Shown here in pieces: positions 25,737 through 33,183 of a stretch of 36,432 bases of DNA. The notes under the pieces were generated by a model. The model was given only the letters and a program-made list of their open reading frames with translations. It searched no databases and was not told the origin of the DNA. Location: assembly GCA_023266355.1 (NCBI GenBank), contig JAHFQM010000014.1, positions 1-36,432 on the forward strand, given 5' to 3'. Position 1 is the first letter of the stretch; every line of letters begins with the position of its first letter. The stretch is from Aquabacterium sp. (lineage in GTDB: Bacteria > Pseudomonadota > Gammaproteobacteria > Burkholderiales > Burkholderiaceae_C). The translations under genes and the position numbers were made by a program.

Positions 25737-27516
25737 GCAAGGCCGCGTGCAGCTGCTCGGCCGGCACCGGCTTGTGCAGCAGTTGCAGGCCACTGGCGTG
25801 GGCCTCGCGCAAACGCTCGGGCGCCGTGTCGCCGGTGATGATCAAGGCACCGAGCTCGGGGCCGCCATCCAGTCGCACCACCTCGCGCACCGCCGCGATG
25901 GCCTGCACGCCCGTGCGGTGCTCGCGCAAGCGGTAGTCGGCCACCACGAGGTGGGGCGTGAACACGTTCAGGCGACCCAGGGCCTCATCGACCGTGCTCA
26001 CCGTCTCGCAGCGGCAGCCCCAGGCGGTCAGCAGGTCGCCCATCGCCGCCAGCACGGCCTCGTCGTCCTCGATCAGCAGCACGCGCAAGCCCTTGAGGTC
26101 GCCCTGCGGCGCCACGCGGCGCTCGTCCATCACGGCTTGCTGGCTCAGGGGCAGCGTCAAACGGAACACCGACCCCCGCCCCGGCCGCGATGCCAGGCTG
26201 ACCGACACGCCCATGGCCCGCGCCAGCCCTTCCACGATGGCCAGGCCCAGGCCCAGGCCCTTGCGGCGGTCGCGCTCCGGGTTGCCCAGTTGGTGGAACT
26301 CCCGGAAGATGTCGCGGTGCTGGTGCTCCGGGATGCCGATGCCGGTGTCCCAGACCTCCACCACCACGCGGTCGCCACGCCGGCGGCAGCCCAACAGCAC
26401 GGCGCCCTGCTCGGTGTAGCGCACGGCGTTGACCAGCAGGTTGCGCAACACCATCTCCACCAGCGCCGGGTCGGCATGGGCCACCCACTGGGTGTCACGC
26501 AGGCGGAAAGCCACGCCCTTGCTCTCGGCCACGGGCCCCATCTCCCGTTCGAGCTTGTGGCACAGCGGCTGCAGCGTGAAGCTGCGCGGCTGTGGCTTGA
26601 CGACGCCGGCATCCACCTTGGAAAAATCCAGCAGGGTGTTGAGCATCTCGTTGGCCACTTCGTTCGACACCCGCACCTGCCGCATCAGGTGCTGCTGGCG
26701 CTCGTTGAGCCCCGCCCGCGACAGCGCCCCCAGATACAGCCCCGCCGCGTGCAAGGGCTGACGCAGGTCGTGGCTGGCCGAGGCCAGGAACACGGTTTTC
26801 GCCCGGTTGGCGTCCTTGGCCTCCACCAGGGCCTGCTCCACCAGCTGGCGGGCCTCCAGCGAGCGTTGGGTTTGGTCACGCAAGCGCTGCACCAGACCTT
26901 CATTTTCGAAGCGCAGCTCGATGGAGCGCAACGCGATGCGCGAAGCATGGAAGGAGTACACCGTCATCGCCCAGAGGTAGGCAATGCCACCCAGCCCCAG
27001 CGCCGTGTTGACCATGCCCTCGGCACGCAGCAAGCCAATCAGCACCGGCACGATGCAGGTCAGCCAGTAGGTCATGGCCAGCGGCCAGGACGGCCCGAAC
27101 AGCGCCAAGCCCGCCGAGCCCAGGCCCGCCACCATGCCCACGACGAGGTTGGTGGAGTCTGGCAAGCCCGAGCGGATGAAGCACAGCCCCAGCACGCCCC
27201 ACGCACCGCCGTTGAAGGCCCACACCACGCGCATGACCCGGGCATAGCGCAGGGGCTCGAAGCCCGCACTGCCCGGCCGCGGCAGCAGGCGCCGCGTGAG
27301 CATGCCCGCCACGCACAGCACCACGGTCATCAGCGACCACGCCCAGATGCGGGCATCGCCCACCGTGAACTGGTAAGCCACGGCCGTCAGCAGCGCCACC
27401 ATCAGCGAGGTGACGAAGGCCGTGTTCATGCCCCGGTCCAGCAGCTCCATCTGGGCGGCCAGCAGGCGGGGCGGGTCGAAGCGGAACACCCGGTGCAAGG
27501 GCGGCCAGAAGGTCAT
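25678..27516 (-). CDS. Hybrid sensor histidine kinase/response regulator
   Basis: A 612-residue membrane sensor. N-terminal hydrophobic segments (about six, residues 30-210) form the sensor; then a coiled linker, a HisKA domain with the phosphoacceptor H249 in SASHDLRQPLHAAG, an HATPase domain (N box LLVNAVRYTEQG, G1 DTGIGIPE, G2 GLGLGLAIV) and a C-terminal receiver (LLIEDDEAVL; phospho-acceptor D527 in VVADYRL; K in LLHKPV). All key residues are present. No periplasmic sensing domain is visible, so it may sense within the membrane. The start at 27516 overlaps the response regulator stop by 4 bases (ATGA). Signal and targets unknown. Confidence 0.94.
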   Translation of the reverse strand: MTFWPPLHRVFRFDPPRLLAAQMELLDRGMNTAFVTSLMVALLTAVAYQFTVGDARIWAWSLMTVVLCVAGMLTRRLLPRPGSAGFEPLRYARVMRVVWAFNGGAWGVLGLCFIRSGLPDSTNLVVGMVAGLGSAGLALFGPSWPLAMTYWLTCIVPVLIGLLRAEGMVNTALGLGGIAYLWAMTVYSFHASRIALRSIELRFENEGLVQRLRDQTQRSLEARQLVEQALVEAKDANRAKTVFLASASHDLRQPLHAAGLYLGALSRAGLNERQQHLMRQVRVSNEVANEMLNTLLDFSKVDAGVVKPQPRSFTLQPLCHKLEREMGPVAESKGVAFRLRDTQWVAHADPALVEMVLRNLLVNAVRYTEQGAVLLGCRRRGDRVVVEVWDTGIGIPEHQHRDIFREFHQLGNPERDRRKGLGLGLAIVEGLARAMGVSVSLASRPGRGSVFRLTLPLSQQAVMDERRVAPQGDLKGLRVLLIEDDEAVLAAMGDLLTAWGCRCETVSTVDEALGRLNVFTPHLVVADYRLREHRTGVQAIAAVREVVRLDGGPELGALIITGDTAPERLREAHASGLQLLHKPVPAEQLHAALLSQWWQIQALRVGSASAAG

Positions 27517-28229
27517 GGCACGATCAACCCTCGCTCCACCGCGCGTTCGTAGGCCTCGCGGCGGCTGGTGGCCTGCAGCCACTCGGTGATCCAGGACACT
27601 TCGGCGCGCACCGCGCTTTCGCTCATGCCCATCTGCCGGGCGATGGCTTTGTTCGGCGTGCCTTTGCCCAGGTGGCGCAAGAGCGCGAGCTGCAAGTCGG
27701 AAAAAGCCACGCCGGCCTCCTCGGCCTGGAGCCCGCCACCCGAGGTCAAGCGCTCCGACACACCGCCAGCCCCCCAACGGCTCAAGCCCCCCATGCCGCC
27801 CAACCCACCCAGCGCACCCAAAGCGGCATACGGCAGCGCCGCATAGGCCTGCTCGCCGCGCAAAATGGCTTGTACGGCCGTGACGATGTCCGCGGCCTGG
27901 GCCGACTTGGGCACGAAGCCATCGATCCCGGCCGCCCGGGCCTGGGCGATGTGCGCCGGGTCCGCATCGGACGACATCAACAGCACCCGCGCCTGCGGCG
28001 CCAGCTCGCGCAGCACAGGCAGGTCGGCCAAGCCATGGCCATCGGGCAGGTGGATGTCCAGCAGCACAAGGTCCGCCGCCTGCGCTTGCAGGTGCGCCAG
28101 GGCCTGCGCCCAGGTGCCTGCCTGGGTCAGCATGGCGTGCGGCCAGCGCTCGGTGAGCATGAGGCTCAGGCCCATGCGGAACAAGGCGTGGTCATCCACC
28201 AGCAAAAAACGGGGACCGGTCAGGCTCAT
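27513..28229 (-). CDS. LuxR/NarL-type response regulator
   Basis: A 238-residue two-component regulator. The receiver domain (about 8-122) has LLVDDHALFRMG, phospho-acceptor D58 in LVLLDIHLPDG, and K in DGFVPKSA. The C-terminal LuxR-type helix-turn-helix (about 175-230; LALLRHLGKGTPNKAIARQMGMSESAVRAEVSWI) binds DNA. The linker between them is unusually long and glycine-rich (ALGALGGLGGMGGLSRWGAGG, split here only as a description of about residues 135-155). It is translationally coupled to the hybrid kinase (ATGA overlap), so the two are a cognate pair. No good ribosome binding site is seen before 28229. Confidence 0.93.
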   Translation of the reverse strand: MSLTGPRFLLVDDHALFRMGLSLMLTERWPHAMLTQAGTWAQALAHLQAQAADLVLLDIHLPDGHGLADLPVLRELAPQARVLLMSSDADPAHIAQARAAGIDGFVPKSAQAADIVTAVQAILRGEQAYAALPYAALGALGGLGGMGGLSRWGAGGVSERLTSGGGLQAEEAGVAFSDLQLALLRHLGKGTPNKAIARQMGMSESAVRAEVSWITEWLQATSRREAYERAVERGLIVP

Positions 28230-28307
28230 TCGGCAGTGCGATCAAACGACTGCGGGCAGTATCCCCCGCCAGATCGGGCAGCGCCCCGGTTTTCGCCCCG
28301 ACGCAAG

Positions 28308-28333
28308 GGCATCTCCCCCTTAAGGGGGATGCC
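28308..28333. other. Long hairpin between aroG and the response regulator gene
   Basis: GGCATC, TC bulge, CCCC/TTAA/GGGG, GATGCC-type pairing: a strong GC-rich hairpin about 65 bases after the aroG stop codon. No T-run follows in either direction, so it is not a standard intrinsic terminator; it may stabilise the 3' end or act with Rho. The remaining 28230-28397 holds no recognisable gene. Confidence 0.4.
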
Positions 28334-28397
28334 GGCGAGTGACAAACGCCACACCGCCGGCTCCTGGGAGCGCGCCCAGCCCAGGTTCAACGCACCC

Positions 28398-29516
28398 TCA
28401 GCGTGCGCGGCGCGCCTTCACCGCGTCCGACAGGATCTGCAAGACCTGCTCGGAATCGTCCCAACCGATGCAGGCATCGGTGATGGACTGGCCGTAGGTC
28501 AGCTTGGACGGGTCGTCCTTGCCCGGCGTGAACTTCTGGGCGCCAGCGCACAGGTGGCTTTCCACCATCACGCCGAACACCTGGGTCGAACCACCGGCCA
28601 CTTGCGCGGCGATGTCCTGGGCCACCACCACCTGGCGCTCGTGCTGCTTGGAGCTGTTGGCGTGGCTGAAGTCCACCATCAGCGAGGTTGGCAGCTTGGC
28701 AGCGTCCAGGTCCTTGCAGGCCGCGGCCACGCTCTCGGCGTCGTAGTTCGGGGCCTTGCCACCGCGCAGGATGACGTGGCAGTCGGGGTTGCCGGCCGTG
28801 TCCACGATGGCAACCTGGCCGTTCTTGTGCACCGACAGGAAGTGGTGCGAACGCGATGCCGCCTGGATGGCGTCGGTGGCGATCTTGATGTTGCCGTCGG
28901 TGCCGTTCTTGAAGCCGATGGGCGCGCTCAGGCCCGAGGCCAGCTCGCGGTGCACCTGGCTTTCCGTGGTGCGCGCACCGATGGCGCCCCAGCTGATCAG
29001 GTCACCGATGTACTGTGGGCTGATCGTGTCGAGGAACTCGCTGCCAGCGGGCACGCCCAGGCGGTTGATTTCCAGCAGCAGGTGACGGGCCATGCGGAGG
29101 CCCTCGTCGATCTTGTAGGACTCGTCGAGGTAGGGGTCGTTGATCAGGCCCTTCCAGCCCACGGTCGTGCGGGGCTTCTCGAAGTACACGCGCATGACGA
29201 CTTCCAGCGTGTCGGCGAACTTCTCGCGCTGCGCCAGCAGCTTGCGGGCGTATTCGATGGCCGCGGCCGGATCGTGGATGGAGCAGGGGCCGATGATGAC
29301 CAGCAGGCGGTCGTCCTTGCCGTGCATGATCTTGCGGATGTTCTTGCGGGTGCGCGAGATCAGGGCCTCGGCCGGCGTGCCGCCCACGGGGAAGAAGCGG
29401 ATGAGGTGCTCAGGCGGGGGCAGGGGCGTGACGTTGCGGATGCGCTCGTCGTCGGTCTGCGAGGTCTTGTCTGCGGGCGGGATCCACCCTTGTGCGGCGC
29501 TGGTGTTGGTGCTCAT
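28398..29516 (-). CDS. aroG: 3-deoxy-7-phosphoheptulonate synthase (DAHP synthase, AroG type)
   Basis: Condenses phosphoenolpyruvate and erythrose 4-phosphate, the first committed step of the shikimate pathway to Phe, Tyr and Trp. The 372-residue length and sequence fit type I-alpha (AroF/G/H-like) enzymes: IGPCSIHDP with the metal-binding Cys, EKPRTTVGWKGL, GFKNGTDGN and VDFSHANSSK. Which amino acid inhibits it is not certain from sequence. The ribosome binding site AGGA is 6 bases before ATG. Upstream on the same strand lies a complete candidate attenuator: promoter (29713-29684), aromatic-rich leader peptide (29676-29602) and terminator (29582-29549). Confidence 0.96.
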   Translation of the reverse strand: MSTNTSAAQGWIPPADKTSQTDDERIRNVTPLPPPEHLIRFFPVGGTPAEALISRTRKNIRKIMHGKDDRLLVIIGPCSIHDPAAAIEYARKLLAQREKFADTLEVVMRVYFEKPRTTVGWKGLINDPYLDESYKIDEGLRMARHLLLEINRLGVPAGSEFLDTISPQYIGDLISWGAIGARTTESQVHRELASGLSAPIGFKNGTDGNIKIATDAIQAASRSHHFLSVHKNGQVAIVDTAGNPDCHVILRGGKAPNYDAESVAAACKDLDAAKLPTSLMVDFSHANSSKQHERQVVVAQDIAAQVAGGSTQVFGVMVESHLCAGAQKFTPGKDDPSKLTYGQSITDACIGWDDSEQVLQILSDAVKARRAR

Positions 29517-29548
29517 GTGCGGTCCTGTGTGGGCTGGAAAAACTGGGC

Positions 29549-29582
29549 AAAAAAAAACCGCCAGGCTGCTTGCCGGCGGTTT
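29549..29582 (-). terminator. Attenuator-type intrinsic terminator in the aroG leader
   Basis: On the minus strand: AAACCGCC-GGC, loop AAGCA, GCC-T-GGCGGTTT, then a run of T (nine in a row counting the stem end). It lies between the leader-peptide stop (29602) and the aroG start (29516), so it can only stop transcription before aroG. The first arm contains CGCCGG (29578-29573), which can instead pair with CCGGCG at 29627-29622 inside the leader ORF, giving an alternative fold. Confidence 0.8.
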
Positions 29583-29601
29583 CAGGATCGGGTGGGTCTG
29601 C

Positions 29602-29676
29602 TCAGCAGTTCGCCACTCCTGCGCCGGTGTGGGGCGGGAGGTGAAAGTGCCAAAAATAAAAGCGGACCGTGCTCAT
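29602..29676 (-). CDS. Predicted aromatic-rich leader peptide of aroG
   Basis: A 24-codon ORF: M-S-T-V-R, then F-Y-F-W-H-F-H (codons 6-12), then L-P-P-H-T-G-A-G-V-A-N-C and TGA. Four of the seven run residues are Phe/Tyr plus one Trp, encoded by TTT, TAT and TGG; TTT and TAT are rare in this GC-rich genome. It is followed 20 bases later by an intrinsic terminator and then aroG, so it looks like a classic amino-acid attenuation leader. There is no ribosome binding site; the predicted transcription start is at or one base before the ATG, suggesting leaderless translation. The pattern and position are seen; the regulation is inferred. Confidence 0.7.
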   Translation of the reverse strand: MSTVRFYFWHFHLPPHTGAGVANC

Positions 29677-29683
29677 ACACACA

Positions 29684-29713
29684 AATGTAGCATGGCCGCA
29701 AGACAAGGCACAA
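29684..29713 (-). promoter_or_regulatory. Predicted aroG leader promoter
   Basis: Minus strand: -35 TTGTGC (29713-29708), 18-nt spacer, -10 TACATT (29689-29684) preceded by TGC (extended -10). The start point would fall at 29677-29676, on the leader-peptide ATG. The -35 is imperfect. Confidence 0.5.
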
Positions 29714-29780
29714 GCGCCGCGGGCGCGGCTAAACTTTCGACCCGCCCATCCCCTGGGTTTCGCTCACCCACCTGACCCGC

Positions 29781-30077
29781 ATGGACTGCCAACGCTGCGG
29801 CGCCTGCTGCGCCCACTACCGCGTCTCGTTTTACTGGGCAGAAGGCAACGATGCCCCCGGCGGCCATGTGCCCGTTGAACTCACCGAGCCCCTGACCCCT
29901 CACCTGCGCTGCATGCGCGGCACCTCGTCGGGCACACCGCATTGCGCGGCACTGCAAGGCGAGGTCGGCGTGTCGGTGGGCTGCACCATCTACGCACAGC
30001 GCCCCAGCACCTGCCACGAAGTTCAGGTAGGTGATGCGCAGTGCCTGAAGGCACGCGCGCACCACGGCATCACCTGA
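29781..30077 (+). CDS. YkgJ family cysteine cluster protein
   Basis: A 98-residue protein with nine Cys, opening MDCQRCGACC (C3, C6, C9, C10) with further Cys at about 44, 55, 68, 79 and 88. This is the CxxCGxCC pattern of YkgJ/UPF0153 proteins, thought to bind zinc or an Fe-S cluster; the function is unknown. It is divergent from aroG and ends 3 bp before the convergent peroxiredoxin gene. Confidence 0.9.
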   Translation: MDCQRCGACCAHYRVSFYWAEGNDAPGGHVPVELTEPLTPHLRCMRGTSSGTPHCAALQGEVGVSVGCTIYAQRPSTCHEVQVGDAQCLKARAHHGIT

Positions 30078-30080
30078 CGG

Positions 30081-30587
30081 TCAGCCTTGTGCCTGCTTGA
30101 GCAGGGTCTCGGCGTCGCTGACCGCGAAGCCGCCACCGTTTTCGTTGTTCAGCTGCGTGACCACGCCATCCTTGACCAGCAAGGAATAGCGGCCCGAACG
30201 CAGGCCCAGGCCCTTGTCCGTCAGGTCCAGCGTCAGGCCCGTGGCCTTGGCGAAGGCGGCACTGCCATCGGCCATCATGCGCACCTTGCCAGCGGCCTTG
30301 AGCTCGCGGCCCCAGGCGCCCATCACGAAGGCATCGTTGACCGACACGCACCAGATCTCATCGACGCCCGCGGCCTTGAACTGCTCTGCGTGGTCGATGT
30401 AGCCCGGTGCATGCTTGGCCGAGCAGGTCGGCGTGAACGCGCCGGGCAAGCCGAAGATCGCGATGGTCTTGCCCGCGGTGCTTTCGGCGATGTCGAAGGG
30501 GTTGGGACCCAGGCTGCAGCCATTGCCTTCCACCTCGACGTACTCGAACAACGTGCCTGCGGGCAGCTTGTCACCGATCTTGATCAT
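30081..30587 (-). CDS. Peroxiredoxin, Prx5 type
   Basis: Thiol peroxidase that reduces H2O2 and organic peroxides, in this family usually with glutathione/glutaredoxin as reductant. The 168-residue protein has the peroxidatic motif P-G-A-F-T-P-T-C (Cys near 49), a second Cys in EIWCVSVND (about 76) and the conserved SVNDAFVM and GLRSGRYSLLV segments. It lacks a fused glutaredoxin domain. The start at 30587 is supported by an AGGAG 6 bases upstream; the longer open frame overlaps the ribosomal-operon terminator. It stands between rpsQ and aroG, all reading left. Confidence 0.94.
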   Translation of the reverse strand: MIKIGDKLPAGTLFEYVEVEGNGCSLGPNPFDIAESTAGKTIAIFGLPGAFTPTCSAKHAPGYIDHAEQFKAAGVDEIWCVSVNDAFVMGAWGRELKAAGKVRMMADGSAAFAKATGLTLDLTDKGLGLRSGRYSLLVKDGVVTQLNNENGGGFAVSDAETLLKQAQG

Positions 30588-30624
30588 CTGGAACTCCTGG
30601 GTGTGGATGCAAAGGAAAAGACAA

Positions 30625-30660
30625 GAAAAAACCGGCGCCAGTATGACTGGGCGCCGGTTT
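30625..30660 (-). terminator. Strong intrinsic terminator after rpsQ
   Basis: On the minus strand AAACCGGCGC-C-CAGT, loop, ACTGG-CGCCGGT, then TTTTTT. The stem has about 12 bp with one bulged base. It closes the ribosomal protein transcript 75 bases after rpsQ, before the peroxiredoxin gene. Confidence 0.9.
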
Positions 30661-30735
30661 GGCAAACGGTCGGATGCGGCTTTGACCCCGCACCCGCCGT
30701 GGCGATGGCATCGCTGCCACCGCAGATCACGAAGA

Positions 30736-31017
30736 TCAGGCGGCCTGTGCCTTCTCGACCAGACGGGTCACGACCCAATTCTTGGTCTTCGACAGGGGGC
30801 GGCTTTCGCTGATCTCGACCACGTCACCGATCTTGAACTCGTTGTTCTCGTCGTGAGCGTGGTACTTGCTCGACTTGCCCACGATCTTGCCGTAGAGCTC
30901 GTGCTTGACACGACGCTCGACCAGCACGGTCACGGTCTTGGCGCGGGCGTCAGAGACGACCTTGCCGACCAGGCTGCGAACGACCTTGGCCTTGGGTTGG
31001 GTTTGAGCTTCCGTCAT
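30736..31017 (-). CDS. rpsQ: 30S ribosomal protein S17
   Basis: Primary 16S rRNA-binding protein of the small subunit. 93 residues with the S17 core GKVVSDARAKTVTVLVERR, HELYGKIVGKSSKYHAHDE and DVVEISESRPLSKTKNWVV. Its start overlaps the rpmC stop by 4 bases. It is the last gene of the block; rplN, which often follows in bacteria, is not here. Confidence 0.97.
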   Translation of the reverse strand: MTEAQTQPKAKVVRSLVGKVVSDARAKTVTVLVERRVKHELYGKIVGKSSKYHAHDENNEFKIGDVVEISESRPLSKTKNWVVTRLVEKAQAA

Positions 31018-31217
31018 TTGGCGGCTCCTTGCTTCTTCTCGGTCAGAATCGTCCGGGCACGAGCGATGTCGCGACGGGTCTTCTTCAGCACCGAGTGGTC
31101 GTTGAGCTGCTGGGTGGCACGCTGCATGCGCAGGTTGAAGTGCGACTTCAGCAGGTCCTTGATTTCAGATTCCAGTGCGGCCACATCTTTGGCGCGCAAT
31201 TCAGAGGCTTTCGCCAT
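31014..31217 (-). CDS. rpmC: 50S ribosomal protein L29
   Basis: Small helical 50S protein near the peptide exit tunnel. 67 residues with the family core SELRAKDVAALESEIKDLLKSHFNLRMQRATQQL. It lies 21 bp after rplP and overlaps rpsQ by 4 bases. Confidence 0.97.
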   Translation of the reverse strand: MAKASELRAKDVAALESEIKDLLKSHFNLRMQRATQQLNDHSVLKKTRRDIARARTILTEKKQGAAK

Positions 31218-31238
31218 GTCTTTCTCCTTGCGCGTTGA

Positions 31239-31655
31239 TCAGATGCCGAACTGGCGGCCAACGAAGGTGGTGCTCAGTGGCAGCTTTGCAGCAGCCAGCG
31301 TGAACGCCTCGCGGGCGAGTTGTTCGGGCACGCCCTGGATCTCGTAGAGGACCTTGCCCGGAGTGATCTCCGCGACGTAGTACTCAACGCTACCCTTGCC
31401 GTTGCCCATGCGGACTTCGGCTGGCTTCTTGGAGATCGGCTTGTCCGGGAAGATCCGGATGAAGATGCGACCACCACGCTTGACGTGACGCGAAATGGCA
31501 CGACGAGCAGCTTCGATTTGGCGAGCCGTCAGGCGACCGCGCTCGGTTGCCTTCAGGCCGAAGTCGCCGAACGACACGTCAGCACCGCGCGTTGCCACGC
31601 CAGTGTTGCGGCCCTTGTGTTCTTTGCGGAACTTGCGACGATTAGGTTGCAGCAT
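31239..31655 (-). CDS. rplP: 50S ribosomal protein L16
   Basis: Late-assembling 50S protein near the peptidyl transferase centre and tRNA A site. 138 residues with the family start MLQPNRRKFRKEHKGRN, and ARRAISRHVKRGGRIFIRIFPDKPISKKP and GKGSVEYYVAEITPG. It starts 2 bp after the rpsC stop. Confidence 0.97.
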   Translation of the reverse strand: MLQPNRRKFRKEHKGRNTGVATRGADVSFGDFGLKATERGRLTARQIEAARRAISRHVKRGGRIFIRIFPDKPISKKPAEVRMGNGKGSVEYYVAEITPGKVLYEIQGVPEQLAREAFTLAAAKLPLSTTFVGRQFGI

Positions 31656-31657
31656 GT

Positions 31658-32539
31658 TTATTCTCCTTTCGCTTCGGCAGCGGGAGCTGCCTTGCGAACG
31701 CGCTTGGCATCACCAGCACCGGCGGCGGCCACGGCAGGCTTGTCGCTGCCGTCGGACGGCGCAGCGTCAGCACGCGGGGCGCCACGACCCGGGCCACCAC
31801 GGCCGGCACCAGGACCACGGCGGTCACCAGGGCGGTCGTTGCGGGGGCCACGGCGGTTGCGGCGGTCGTCTTCACGATCGTCGCCACCCTTGAGCACCGG
31901 GGCTTCGCCATTGGCCAGGCGGTCGCCACGGTAGACCCAGACCTTTACACCGATCACACCATAGGTGGTGTGGGCTTCGGAGAAGCCATAGTCGATGTCA
32001 GCCTTCAGGGTGTGCAGAGGCACGCGGCCTTCGCGGTACCACTCGGTGCGAGCGATTTCGATGCCGTTCAGACGGCCAGCAGACATGATCTTGATGCCTT
32101 GGGCACCCAGACGCATGGCGTTCTGCATGGCGCGCTTCATGGCGCGGCGGAACATGATGCGCTTTTCCAGCTGCTGCGTGATCGAATCGGCGATCAACTG
32201 AGCATCGACTTCAGGCTTGCGCACTTCTTCGATGTTCACGGAGACCGGGCAATTCAGGCGCTTGGCCAGTTCGAGCTTCAGGTTCTCGATGTCCTCGCCC
32301 TTCTTGCCGATCACCACGCCCGGACGAGCCGAGAAAATGGTGATGCGGGCGCTCTTGGCGGGGCGCTCGATCAAGATGCGCGACACGGCCGCGTTCTTGA
32401 GCTTCTTCTTCAGGAATGCGCGGACTTCCAGGTCTTCAGCCAGCATCGAGGCAAAGTTGCGGTTGGATGCATACCAACGCGATGCCCAGTTGCGGGTGAC
32501 GGCCAAGCGGAAGCCGGTTGGGTGGATTTTCTGTCCCAT
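31658..32539 (-). CDS. rpsC: 30S ribosomal protein S3, long C-terminal tail
   Basis: S3 forms part of the mRNA entry site and helicase of the small subunit. 293 residues: the N-terminal KH domain (PGVVIGKKGEDIENL) and C-terminal S3 domain (GIKIMSAGRLNGIEIARTEWYREGRVPLHTLKADIDYGF) are normal. From about residue 220 there is an extra tail of some 70 residues, first Arg/Asp/Gly/Pro-rich (about 225-260), then Ala/Lys-rich, which makes it roughly 60 residues longer than E. coli S3. Such tails are common in this bacterial group. Confidence 0.96.
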   Translation of the reverse strand: MGQKIHPTGFRLAVTRNWASRWYASNRNFASMLAEDLEVRAFLKKKLKNAAVSRILIERPAKSARITIFSARPGVVIGKKGEDIENLKLELAKRLNCPVSVNIEEVRKPEVDAQLIADSITQQLEKRIMFRRAMKRAMQNAMRLGAQGIKIMSAGRLNGIEIARTEWYREGRVPLHTLKADIDYGFSEAHTTYGVIGVKVWVYRGDRLANGEAPVLKGGDDREDDRRNRRGPRNDRPGDRRGPGAGRGGPGRGAPRADAAPSDGSDKPAVAAAGAGDAKRVRKAAPAAEAKGE

Positions 32540-32552
32540 AGTCAGCCTCTGC

Positions 32553-32882
32553 TTAGTTGCCCACGGTCACATAAATGTGGCAAGTCGGCTTGCTGATGCG
32601 GTTACCGCGGCCCTTGGCCCGTGCGGTGAAACGCTTCAGCGTGGGGCCTTGCTCCACATAAATGGTCTTGACCTTCAGTTCGTCGATGTCAGCGCCGTCA
32701 TTGTGTTCGGCGTTGGCGATCGCAGATTCCAGCGCCTTGCGGACGATGCCGGCAGCCTTCTTCTGTGTGAACGTCAGGATGTTGAGGGCCTGATCGACCT
32801 TCTTGCCACGGATGAGATCGGCCACCAGTCGACCCTTGTCGACCGACAGGCGAACGCCGCGAACGATTGCTTTCGTTTCCAT
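32553..32882 (-). CDS. rplV: 50S ribosomal protein L22
   Basis: 50S protein lining the exit tunnel. 109 residues beginning METKAIVRGVRLSVDKGRLVADLIRGK, with the C-terminal loop RFTARAKGRGNRISKPTCHI that reaches into the tunnel. It is 12 bp from rpsS and 13 bp from rpsC. Confidence 0.97.
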   Translation of the reverse strand: METKAIVRGVRLSVDKGRLVADLIRGKKVDQALNILTFTQKKAAGIVRKALESAIANAEHNDGADIDELKVKTIYVEQGPTLKRFTARAKGRGNRISKPTCHIYVTVGN

Positions 32883-32894
32883 CGCAGCTGCTCC

Positions 32895-33170
32895 TTATTT
32901 CTTGGCTTTTTTATCGCCCGGGTGACCCTTGAACGTGCGGGTCAGAGCGAATTCGCCGAGCTTGTGGCCAACCATTTGGTCCTGGATGTACACGGGCACG
33001 TGCTGCTTGCCGTTGTGCACAGCAATGGTCAGGCCGATGAACTCAGGCAGGATGGTCGAACGACGCGACCAGGTCTTGACGGGCTTCTTGTCCTTGGTGG
33101 ACACAGCCTTCTCGACCTTGGCCATCAGGTGGTGGTCCACGAAGGGACCTTTTTTCAGAGAACGAGCCAT
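32895..33170 (-). CDS. rpsS: 30S ribosomal protein S19
   Basis: Small-subunit head protein contacting the A-site finger. 91 residues with the family start MARSLKKGPFVDHHL and GLTIAVHNGKQHVPVYI and MVGHKLGEFALTRTFKGH. It sits between rplB and rplV as usual. Confidence 0.97.
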   Translation of the reverse strand: MARSLKKGPFVDHHLMAKVEKAVSTKDKKPVKTWSRRSTILPEFIGLTIAVHNGKQHVPVYIQDQMVGHKLGEFALTRTFKGHPGDKKAKK

Positions 33171-33183
33171 TTCAGCCTACCCC

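Noticed and set aside
28290..28301. CTTGCGTCGGGG on the minus strand, resembling the rplC -35 region
   Set aside because: It matches rplC only from the -35 downstream, not the upstream element shared with rrn, and no -10 lies at the right distance. Probably chance.
25747..29690. Long plus-strand open frames across the histidine kinase, response regulator and aroG
   Set aside because: Antisense shadows; compositions are Gln/His/Arg/Ala-rich and unlike any protein family. The minus-strand genes have intact catalytic motifs.
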